Source: Bugula neritina (Eukaryota; Bryozoa; Gymnolaemata; Cheilostomatida; Bugulidae). From it: a DNA stretch of 64,000 bases. The stretch is from assembly GCA_964035545.1 (NCBI GenBank), contig OZ037766.1, positions 30,899,273 to 30,963,272 of the forward strand, in the 5' to 3' direction. Position numbers and translations under genes: made by a program. The notes below the pieces were generated by a model. That model saw only the letters and a program-made list of their open reading frames with translations. It did not search any database and was not told where the DNA came from. Numbering within the stretch: the first letter of the stretch is position 1; each line of letters starts with the position of its first letter. This document shows, in pieces, positions 28,834 through 39,907 of this stretch.

Positions 28834-31800
28834 TCATCTTTTAGCTTTGAAATGACTGGGATTAACCGGTAACGGTCTTCTGTCAGAGATTCTGCTAGTA
28901 GACATTAGGAATTGAGTTTGGTTAAAAGGTGGAGTATTTACACTCTGTTGAAAGCCACTGTAATCGATGTTGCTGTAGACATCACTTGTATCCCCATCCA
29001 AATACGCTGAGTCATAGTTATCATAAGTGTCGCAATACTCCCCTTCTTTAATCGAATCATACGTTTCGTATTTCACCTTGTCGTATACATTCTTTGACTC
29101 ATTGGTCTTTGCGAGTACGGGCCTTTGCATTGCCATGTGGTTACTCATGCTACCTATTCCACCACTCATGCTTATCGGATTTGAAAGGCGTACCTTACTA
29201 TCAACCAAAGGTCTATCCTGGTTTTCTATGGTGTTATGCCTTACGGTGTTTCCACGGCTCCTTCTTTTTGTTGTCCTGCAACAGGCTCGGCTCACCACTA
29301 CTACCTATAATTTACAGCCAAAGATTTCAAGTTGGGTAGTAAAACAAGTTGTAAAGTTGTTAACAAATATTGTTTACTATTGTTTAGCAATTCAATAAGT
29401 TTCGACTTCTAGGAAAAGTAAAGTAAAACCACGTCGTTTGCTTCATTGCCAAATCTGGTATGTTAAAAAGCAATAACTGGGCGTAGTTGTCAAACAACTA
29501 TGATGGTTTGAGTTTCAAAAAACAAACTATAAACACAAGTGGTCTCTGTATTGCTAAAATATGATTTACAGTAAAGTAAACAGTTTTCTTATTATTTCAG
29601 TATATTTCAGCCAAACATATAGACTAATATAAATATATTAATTATAAATATTACATATATACATCTAAATCTCAACTACCTAATTTGCATAGGTAGTGTG
29701 TATAAATAGAAAAAGTAATGTATTGGTAGAAAAGTTTTAAACCAATTAATTTGTAACCAATTACTTGTGTTAAATATATATCAAGAACATTTTTAAACTT
29801 TTAAATACCAAATATATATGTAAGTACTTTAATTCACTTACTTGGCAATGTATTTGTGACTTACCGCTGTGGCTGCAAATAGAAAGGTAACTCCCGAGAG
29901 TATTAAAATTATTGTGCTGGACGATAGAGATGCCAGCCCTGAAGCAGCTGAAATTAAATAATTACTTATAAATTTTTGAATTAAATTTAAAAAAGCAAGA
30001 CTAATAAGCTCAAGCAAGTTTATAGTTACCATATCTGTGAGAGAACCGGTAATAGAAAGAGTTTTTGTTAAATCGGGCTAAGGACTTATCAAGATGAGGC
30101 ACAGGAGCAATTATGATTGGATGTTTTTTCTAACATCACCAATGGCCTTTGTCAGGGCTCAAACCCATGACTCCGTACACTTACTAGGCAAAATTTCTAA
30201 CCTCAAGACTACGGCTGCTCCCTTAACAAGCGAGACTAGTAGAATTATTATAAAAATACTCAAATACGATTTTTTTGCTGTAAAGTGAGCAAAAATATGT
30301 TTTTTTTTTATAGGTATATTTTTCGATACTTATTTAATAAATTTACTATTTAATAGCTACCAACTCTTGCACACAGCACAGCACTAACATATTTTCTTTA
30401 CAAATAGCTATATTAGGAATTAAAATAAATAGAGTATAATTGAACACCATGCAACTACTTCCTTGCATACATATAAGCAACATGTACTGCAGTTTTAAAT
30501 ATTGACACTGTTATGTAGTATTAGAGAAGTATGCTTACAATTTTATCATCAACATAGCATATACAGGTATTCTTACCAAGTTCAGGAAAATTGGATACTT
30601 GTACTTTTTGGTTGTACCGAGAGTGATTTGATTGGCCAGCTATTTGAACTTGAAATTCAGCGCCAAAAATGTTTTCTGGCAAGTTATCGAAACTCTCCAA
30701 AGAAACTACTAATCTGTATCGAATTTTGACACCTAGTTTTGTGCCGCTATTTTTTTGAGTTTCCACCACTTTTCTAGAACATGCAGTAAAATACAGCATT
30801 TATAAGTTTTATATAGGTATAGAATGCTGTGTTTTTATATGAAATATTTTTGTAGGAAACAATTAAAAGTTGATCAATGTTTAATTTTTAGGTATAGTTG
30901 TACTTAAGCATATCAATTTGTTTTTACATGATAACTTATGATTTTATGTTTGATGCAATTTACCTGCCATCTAGTTGAGTTACTGATCTTCTGACAACAG
31001 AATTATCTGGTAGGAGAGTTAAAGTAATATGGTGAGGAGGTTCAATCTGACGAGTCTCTTCCCACGCCTCAAACACAACTTCTAATTCATTGTTGCTTTT
31101 ATTGTATATGCCTAGGCTTTGTGGAACAATTACAAGCTTTTTACCTACAAGTTTAAAACAAAGAACCAGCCATTATGGCCAAAAAACAAACACATCTCAT
31201 TTAATAAATTTCACAGATCGATCTAAATATACATCTTTTTTGTACAATAAAACTAATATAGTGTATAAATTTAATTCAAACCGCACTTTATTTATTTGAT
31301 GTAACAAATTTTGTGCTTTAAAAGCTGTATGTTGTAATTTACCAGTCAAGAAGAAGTATAAAGGTGGTTCCTTTCTGGGCTGAGATGGTGTCGTAAAGAT
31401 TATTGCGAAATCTAATCGGACGTAGGAGTGAGTGTCTTTATTGTAATTTGGATCTCGAAGATTGAAACTCTTCTCTTCTGTTATCAAAAAGTGAGAAAAT
31501 TAGAACTAATCATGTTTTACATAAATAAAACTCACGCAGGTTTATAGTCGCTATCTTTGTGAGAAACCCCTGATGGAAGGTTTTTTGTTAACTCGACTAA
31601 GGACTCATTTAAATAGGGCACAGAAGCAATTATGACTGGATGCTTTTCCTAACATCACCAATAGCCTTTGTTAGAGCTCAAACTAGTGACAATTTGTGCT
31701 TACTATAAGCAAGCTCTCTAACCCCTAGGGCCTGGACCACAGCTTCTCCTAATTATGTTACATCATGAATAAAAGAGCTATTTGAACTAATGCCTCTTTC

Positions 31801-34800
31801 CATGTTTAATTGGTATTGCTTAATATATAAAGACATTTTATTGTATTGAATACTGATCGATATTTATATACAATTATAGTACGATGCACCTTTGTGCTAT
31901 CAAAGTATTGCATAATTTTTACGAATATAGTGATAGGATTGTACATTTGTCAAACTTTTTCGAGTATAACCTTAAGAATTTTTGAACTTATTGAAGGCTT
32001 CTATGATTTAAGGTATTAAAAACATATGAGATTATATATAAAATATGTATATACATGAATTTGTATATGTATCTTCCCTTTCATATTGTATAAACTTGAA
32101 AATATGTTTTATGTCATATTTTCCTCACATTTGTCGTTAATTCTTACATTGTCTATAATCGATAAGAGGTCTTAAGCTTCAGATGCACAATACTATTATA
32201 ATAATACAGCAATACTTATATTAGATCAATAAAATGCAATAACTGCATGCACACCTAGTTTGAAGTTTTTACTGTAAATTACATCGCTGTTGATGTCGAA
32301 TATCTTTAGTGAAATAGCTTCAACTTTTTGGCAAGAGCCAATGCATAGTCCGTGATACTGGAAATTCCATGACAAAACATCACCTTCTGTTACTTTGACA
32401 TCAAGTTGATAATAGTTGTGTTCACTCAGTCTAAGTAAATAAATCAGATTTGAATTGACCAATTATCTAACTTAAATCAGAACTGAATCGATCAAATACC
32501 TAAAATAAATCAGAAGCGAGTTGACCAAATTTTTTAACATTTTCACATCAACTTCTTAAACACTCAAAAGCTTTAATATGTTACCAAAAGATTAAAACTT
32601 GATTATATACCAATGAACTATTTTAAATGCATTACTAATTTTAATAATGTGTAGTTGTAGAAAATATCTTATACACTGCACATGTTACTACTTAGACTAA
32701 GACTTTAAATAAGTACAAGAGCTAGGTTGATATGTAGACATTCTTTATTTTTAAAAGATGCTGAAGCCGTGTTTTAACAAAAAAAAAAGGAGTGTTAAAA
32801 TTTTCTTCCAGTCAAGTTATATAGGTTTTCAGAAGAACCAATTAATACTAGACCAACTTAAATATATAAATAAAGGTGTTAGCGTGTCAGATAAATGCAT
32901 GTTTATATTATTATACTTGGTAAATGACTCACTCAAGTTCACACCCTTTGGTGCATGTTAGACATGTTTCAGAATCTGTATCTTCTACTGTGTTGGGTGG
33001 GCAGCTTTCGACACAGTGGTTTCTTAGCTTGAGCTTTTTACAAGCTACGCACTGAGTGCTGGACTGCATAAATAGACAATAACACTGAATAACAATTAGG
33101 AACAAAATTTTTGTGTATATAACCGGCTATAAAATGACAATATATCATTGTTTAAATTATAAATTTATCTTACTGTAAATATAATCAGCTATAGTAGCTA
33201 CAGTAACTGTAGGAGACACTGAAGCATTGCTTACCCCTCCAGAACACCCTGATTTACAAGCTGGGTGACAGTTCTTGCAAACCATATCCAGACCTTCCTT
33301 AGCCACGTAATGGTGACCTACACAACTACGCACACACCTTCCCTCTTGCAAGTAGTTTACACAAGTTCTGCAGCTTTTGTCTAAGCAGGACAAACATTGA
33401 TCATCTCCGGGTCCAGTGCAGTCAGTGGCACAACTGGGCGAGCAGGTAGCCCCACTGGAACCTATGAATATATATCATTTCATTACATGCAGCTTTTTTT
33501 AAATAACAGTAATGTAATAATTCCACTCTGAATAAATAATTTTTTAACAATAATTCTCATAGAATATGTACGCTAAAGCCAATAAAATATAATATAAAAT
33601 ATGGATAAATATATCTTGAATAATTAATTAATAACAAAGATAGTCGACAAATGCATTTTTTGCAGGGCAGCAAGTTTTAAATGATCAAACATATTTATGC
33701 AAAGTCATCAAATTTAGCAATAATTGTTTAGGAATTTTATTGAAACTTTTAATTAGTTACTTATAAGTTAGAAATGGTTTCAGTTAGAGAGTCATATATT
33801 TTTCTAATTAAAATAGCAAATTGCTACAATTTTTACTACCACTGACTGACTGACACATGTCACTCACTTTATATAAACATGTGACATAAGCTGTCTTATA
33901 CCACTTACTGACTGACACTTGTCACTCACCTAGACATGTGAACTCTTGAAAAACACTGTTTGCAAAGTTTTTAAAGGAGATAGATTTGATCAAGTTTTGT
34001 TTTGTCGGATGACAGTTATCTGTAACTGCAATCCTAGCTGAGCCACCCACATACTCCAGTTTGTCCAAACCCCAGTAATGATATTCAGGGCCATTGGAGA
34101 TTATTAATAAAGTGTGCCTTGTCCATTCTCTGTATCAACATATTATATTAATTTGTTAAATAATATCTTCACAGGTTAGTAATAATATAATAATTATTTA
34201 TTGATAAAAATGAATAAATAAAGAACTTTTTTTAATTTTCTATTTATTTAAATGAATAAAATAGACTTATATTCTGTGACCACATTCAGATATGTTATCA
34301 AAATAGAAGTTTATTTTATTTATTTAAATAAACAAAGTAGTAAACAATAATGTTTCTCATATATTCATTTTTTATTTTAAGAACTATTATAGATCAAAGG
34401 TTTTGTTGTAATATTGTCTTTTTCAGTGTCTTTCTTGTTGAGACATAGGTATGCATACGAATCAATAAAGTCATAGAGGAAAGGTTTTTGTTGCGTTATT
34501 GCTCAGCATCAAATAATGTTAAATTTTATTTTTATGGTTTTGGTTACAAACTATAGAGTGTTTTAAATTGCTAGTTTCTTAATAATCACAAAAATATTCA
34601 TTCAAAAAACTGCTGAAAGAACTATGCATATTGAAATATCTATCAGTTGTTATATTCTTTACTTTTCCGGCTATACACACACACGCATGCACGCACGCAC
34701 GCACGCACGCACTTACGCACTTACGCATGCACGCACGCACGCACGCACAGACACACACACACACAAATGAATCGAGTAGTTAAATTACGTACTCAGAGCA

Positions 34801-37800
34801 GAGAGGACCTGAAGACTGAATGCAATCAAACTGGGTGCTCCAAGGAACGGATTTTCCTTTTATTCTCTTCAAGTTAGAAAGCTGTGACAAGACGTGATTT
34901 GTGTTTCGACGCGAGTTAGTAATTACCACCAAAGATCCTAAAATTTCCTCTAAAGTTTTTAATTTCTCTTCATGTTCATCAACTAAAACAACACCCTTAT
35001 TTATGTAAACACTTCTTATCATAGTAAAACCAACACAGCTAAATTTATTTATAATTGCTAATATATGAGCATCTGTTTTTTTGTTTCATTTTCTACACTA
35101 ACTTATACAGTTATAGTAGAATAACTGAAACTTTTTTGTTGAGCCAATATTAGCTAGAAAAATTTTTTGTTTAAAAAACTCATTTTTTTGTTTTATTAAG
35201 CATTACTCCCACTGTTTCTATGAGAGCAACCATTCATTATGAAAAAAACCAGATTAAATAAAATTAGCGGCGTCCTAAAGTTTTGAAATACTATACTTCA
35301 ACATGTGCCTATATATACTAACTTTTTCAAAATCGAAAGATGATTTTATGTGCAGTGTACATACATACATATATTTTCAAGCTCATAATTCAGAGCTCAA
35401 GCGTTTTTTAAAACGTATAATAATGTCTTTGTAGAAAATTTTTCTTCTCATAATTTAAGTTTGTCATTAATTGTTCTCTTTTTGTATATAAGATAAAATT
35501 GATAACTTTCAGTTTTTATATAAATATAAATTCCCAAAGTATACAGCGACGTTTAAAAATTATGAGACTAAGTTTTCATGGATAACAATATTTTTGTAAA
35601 AATTAAAATTTAACAATTTTTAACAGCGTTCCTGCAATATTTTACTTAATTAATTTGTCAGCTATAATGTAGTAAAATTATTAGATTTTTATATATGAAA
35701 ATTAGTTGAATTTTTTTTATTTTAGTATAATTAAAAACTTTAATTAGCTTTTCAAATTTTATAATTTTTTTACACGGCTACTATCATAAATTCCTGTGAA
35801 AAGTTTTCATTACATAGTTAACTAAATATTGTTTTAACTTGCTTATATTAGTTTAATTTATATTGGTTTCTTTTATGAAACAAATTAAAAAGTAACATTT
35901 GTTGTAATTTTCTACAATTTCTAATTGATAAAAAAATGTTATAGACAAACGAATAAAAGCACTAAACAACCTGCTTTACAAATGATATTAGGCTGTTAAA
36001 CTTTCCAAATATTTCACGGATTGAGCTACTATCGTGCATTTCTTTAACTAATTATTATTTATCAGTGTGACTGAAAGCATGTAATGTATTTCTATCATTA
36101 ATTTATAAAACATGATTTTTTTTCAAAGTTTGCTGTAGCTAGGCTATATTATTTATTTATTTTAGTTACACCATAATTATGCTTAATTTAGAATTTTTTT
36201 TTTGTACATGCTCTTCTACTTATAATAGAAAATAAAATGAGCCGCAGCCAAAATATTTTAATCTTACTTCCTTCACCAGAAAGCACAATATTTCCTTTGG
36301 CAATAGTGCAGCCTACTTCAGATGGAACTAAACTACCCCTGTCCACGATGGTGAAGCAATCCAGTGGACAAACTGGATCGCATTTTACACAAATCTTATC
36401 TCTTCCTGTAGTCGGACCAAAACCTTGTGGACATGTTTTCACACAAGTGTTCTTATAGGCATAGTAACCACCTGTAATACAATCAACAAGGCTGTAGTGA
36501 AAAATAGAACAACCGAACTTATGCAAAGTATATCTCTATAGACACGCTTTGCCACACCATAGGGCGTAACGCAAAATGTCAGCCATTTTTACAAATGTTT
36601 GTGCTTCTTGTACGGTGTTGCGGTATGTCAGGATCAAGCACAACTTAATTCAAACACGTTGCGTCGAGTTTTTACTAGAGAGAACAAGATTTGCTTCAAA
36701 TGATTAGATATGGATGTTTGGTGAGATGTCATATACCGTACCCAACAGCATACTTCAAGAACTTCAGTCCAGACAAATTAAAATTGGCTGAAATTTTAAG
36801 TTGCAGCCTACGCTGCGGCAAAGTATTTTTAAGGGGTTATATATATAGGTAATACATAGTTCCAATAACTTGTAAATAGTTTACAAAATTTTACACAATG
36901 TTCCTAATAACTTTTATAATCTTTTAAATTAAAACAAAATGTGATACATACTAAACTCATGTAAAGCATTAATTCAACGTTTTTGTTGCATTATTCATAT
37001 CTAAAGCAATATTTAAGTGAGCATCAGTCTTAAATCAAAAGCAGGTTTGCTTATAGTATTAGAAATGTTAAACGTATAAAATTTAGATGTGCCAATAAAT
37101 CATAGCTCTGTACTTCCAAACACAAGATCAACATTTACCTGGACACCTTTCCACACAGAACTTATCTAAATGTTTGTATTCTGGGATTTCTCTCTCAATG
37201 ATTTCATTAGTTTTTATATCATACTTCAATTCCCCACATGCATCAACACAGGATCCATCTAGTCTGTAGAACTTCTTACAACCTCCATACTACATACATA
37301 AGACAAAATAACACATATTTTGCTTTCAAACAACTAATCTATAGGTTGTGCTAAGTCATCATTTAAGTTACTGACTTTCTATACATTTAAGTTTTAAATA
37401 ATTTAGACAACAATTAGAAAACAGAGATGAAGTATAATAAATGAACACCTTAAAGTAAAGATACTGGAACTAGTTTAACTGCTAGACTAGTTAAAACATG
37501 TGCTCTAAAGAAATTTTTTTTATTAAATTGTTACACTTTTTACCTTCTTTACTTAAAAGCTCCTAAAGCAAACTATCAGAAAATTTAAAATATGTGACTG
37601 CAAAACAGAAGTTTTTGGTGAGCTTGAGTTTTTCAGATACTGTTTACATAAAAATGAGTAAGCTGAAATTAATAAATTTTGTTGAAAAAATGCAGATTTT
37701 CTCAAGTTTTAATAGCAGGAGTTACGTAAACGCAGGCATGGTTTGTTAAAGCTGGGCAATGAGCTAAAGTTGCAAAAATATTTTATTCTTAACAAATATT

Positions 37801-38588
37801 AGCAATTAATAACTTATTGTAGCATAGCAGTGCAGCAGGCTATGGCAATGTTGACTCTTTATTTAATAAGATCATCAAAAGCATATTTGAAATGCCTATA
37901 TAATCAAACAAAATATTAAGAGTTGATGAGTAATAATTCAGGGTGTGTCTAAAGTATATGGACAAGATATTGGATTGCTATGAGTTAAAAAACAGAGTTG
38001 ATAATTCAGTGATTGCTTAAGAAAAACATCATTCGCATAGCAATATGCACCTGATACTTTTATTTACAAAAAACTACTTGAATCGTAAAATTTATGAAGT
38101 TTACTTTTCCACATGCGTTTTCTATCTTAGGTCCAGGACAACTATCCAGACACACATTAGGGCAGCAGGTGTTGAGCTTATAATCATCTTCTGATTGACA
38201 GAATGATCTGGGTACGCAAAAACCATACTGGTAGCAATGATCTAAACAGGCGATAAATGGGCAAATCAGCGCTGCAAGAAAAAATAATATATTTACCTTG
38301 TTAATTTACACTCTAGACAAATTATTTTAATTATGAGTAATCAATTGGTTGTACTCAAAAATGTGTTGCAAGTTTGATAGTGTCAGTTCAAGAAAACTTT
38401 AAATTTGAGTTGAAGTTAGTTATAACGTTTGACAGTTAAAAAATAATTCAGAAAAAAGAAAAATTCAATTTTTAGTATTTGCATATTTTTATATTTCTAC
38501 AGAAAATCTTACCTTCACTAGAATAAATAAAAAGATGAAAAATAAAACAGGCTGTTTGCTGTTTACTTTGAGAAAAAAAGTCTAACAT
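28834..38588 (-). CDS. EGFR-like receptor lacking kinase and first L domain (14 exons, 887 aa)
   Basis: Exons, 5' to 3': 38588-38513, 38271-38105, 37289-37139, 36471-36268, 35057-34793, 34129-33930, 33461-33235, 33063-32933, 32430-32255, 31477-31343, 31144-30964, 30773-30577, 29947-29865, 29304-28834. All phases agree, and the total is 2664 bases. Domains: signal peptide 1-26; cysteine-rich block about 28-175 (GGCKKFYRLDGSCVDAC, CVERCP, CVKTCPQGFG) of EGFR/insulin-receptor type; one receptor-L domain about 180-345 (LEYVGGSARI); second cysteine-rich block about 354-473, like EGFR domain IV; about 230 unrecognised residues; membrane helix about 713-735; tail of about 150 residues. No kinase exon lies between the helix and the stop. 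The fifth exon's acceptor is the least certain: a site at 35015 breaks the frame, while 35058 restores it. The role is inferred to be ligand binding, either as a decoy or as an adaptor-coupled receptor. Confidence 0.8.
28960..29085 (-). other. Tyrosine-rich signalling-like segment of the receptor tail
   Basis: Nine tyrosines fall within 42 residues of the cytoplasmic tail (about 805-846). Two fit the pTyr-X-Asn pattern bound by Grb2-type SH2 domains (YDN and YSN), and most are flanked by Asp/Glu, as in tyrosine-kinase substrates. A later RRPLPVNP could be an SH3 ligand. Spacing does not fit a canonical ITAM. Phosphorylation is inference. Confidence 0.6.
29865..29947 (-). other. Transmembrane exon of the receptor-like protein
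   Basis: This 83-base exon plus the first codons of the next encode a hydrophobic run (STIILILSGVTFLFAATA, then VVVV) followed by a basic stop-transfer sequence (RACCRTTKRR). That gives a single-pass type I topology. Confidence 0.8.
30015..30222 (-). mobile_element. tRNA-derived SINE, copy in a receptor intron
   Basis: On the minus strand it starts GGGAGCAGCCGTAGTCTTG. The head resembles a tRNA, with an A-box-like GTCTTGAGG and a B-box region GGGTTTGAGCC, followed by a shared body (CATTGGTGATGTTAG...CTCACAG). Four relatives lie in this window. Confidence 0.7.
31536..31750 (-). mobile_element. tRNA-derived SINE, second receptor-intron copy
   Basis: Same body as the copy at 30015 (ACCAATAGCCTTTGTTAGAGC, GAAGCAATTATGACTGGATG and GTGAGAAACCCCTGATGG on the plus strand). 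The head is more mutated, with the B box degraded. Confidence 0.7.
34673..34765. repeat. (GCAC)n / CA microsatellite in a receptor intron
   Basis: ACGC repeats with CTTACGCA interruptions, ending in CA repeats, about 30 bp downstream (minus strand) of the exon at 34793-35057. Confidence 0.95.
35060..36260. other. Long AT-rich receptor intron
   Basis: No further exon was recognised. Because the flanking exon phases agree only with the acceptor at 35058, a small missed exon here remains possible. Confidence 0.4.
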
Positions 38589-39452
38589 TATAGCTCTAAA
38601 AAATTTTATTTAAACAATAGTCAACAGTAAAACTTAGATGATTGCTAATTCGAAATTCAACAATAGTTTTGTTTCAAGTATATAAAATATTTTACTTTAT
38701 TGACAACTTGCAAAACAAATTGTTGGCACACAGTTTTTATGTTCTGTGCAATAACAGTAATGAAATGGCTTTAATAATAACAATTATTAAAAATTGCCTA
38801 ACTATTAGCTATATTATATAAACACTATAGCATGTCAATTTTAAGATGCTCCACTATGTATAGTGTTTTTTAAAAGTGAATAAATTATTATGAAAACATT
38901 GCGGCCAATCTTAATATTTTAGAATTTTATCGAAAAATTTTGGTTAATTAGAAAATGTGAAAAGTGTTTTAAAAAAGAGCAGTTTGAAGAAATGTTGTAC
39001 ACGATCATAAAGAAAGCTTGTGCAAAGCTGAAGTCAAATTAAAAAAAGGATATGCTGATAGATGAAATTGAAGAAAAAATGGAAGATGATTTAGACATTA
39101 TAGCAGTTGTGCTGTGAGCATATACGAGATTTTCTTCATCAATTAATTGCACTAATGTAAACTACGGCGCATTGAACAAAGACTAAAGTTTTAAAACTTA
39201 TTTAGAATAGAAAGCTATTAAAAGTTCTAGATATATGGCAATTATAGCGAATTTTTTGCTAATCATATTTAAACTTATCGATGTAGACAAAACATTTTAA
39301 AAATCCAACAATCATGCAATAAAGAAGTGTTTGCCTTGTGAAGCAAGAGCAACAGGTTAAAGGATAAGATCTTGAATAGAGTTTAAAATTTAAATTGAAT
39401 AAAATAAGAAAAAGTAATAAAACTAACAATAAAAATAGAATAATTAAGCAGA
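38589..39452. promoter_or_regulatory. Shared upstream region of divergent genes
   Basis: The receptor gene (minus) and the first Bcl-2-like gene (plus) start head to head about 0.86 kb apart. No clear TATA or initiator was identified; A/T runs dominate. Confidence 0.35.
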
Positions 39453-39852
39453 ATGAATCAATGGAGACCAAACCCCCAACATTTCACTAGCATCAAACAA
39501 GCATTTATGGCGATTTTCAACTGCATTATGTGAGTCATATGCTTTGAATAAATAATATTTACTTGTCACAAAATCTATTTGTATATCTTTAGCTAACAAA
39601 ATAATATGTGCTCAATTGTTAAACACACATATGTATATTTATATAATACATATATGCAAGTATATACATGTATACATGTATATATGTGTAATATGTACAT
39701 GTATATATATACATACATGTACATGTGTATGTCATGTATACATGTGCAGGTACACGTACATTTACATGACATACACACACAGGCACACAGGTACACATAC
39801 ACATACACACATATGCATATATATAAATATAAATATATATGCATATATATAA

Positions 39853-39907
<55 letters not shown>

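Noticed and set aside
29027-29398. Plus-strand 123-residue hydrophobic frame
   Set aside because: Antisense shadow of the receptor's tail exon.
28834-38588. Full EGF or insulin receptor with tyrosine kinase
   Set aside because: No kinase motifs (GxGxxG, HRD, DFG) were found in any frame between the membrane exon and the gene's end. The tail exon ends in a stop.
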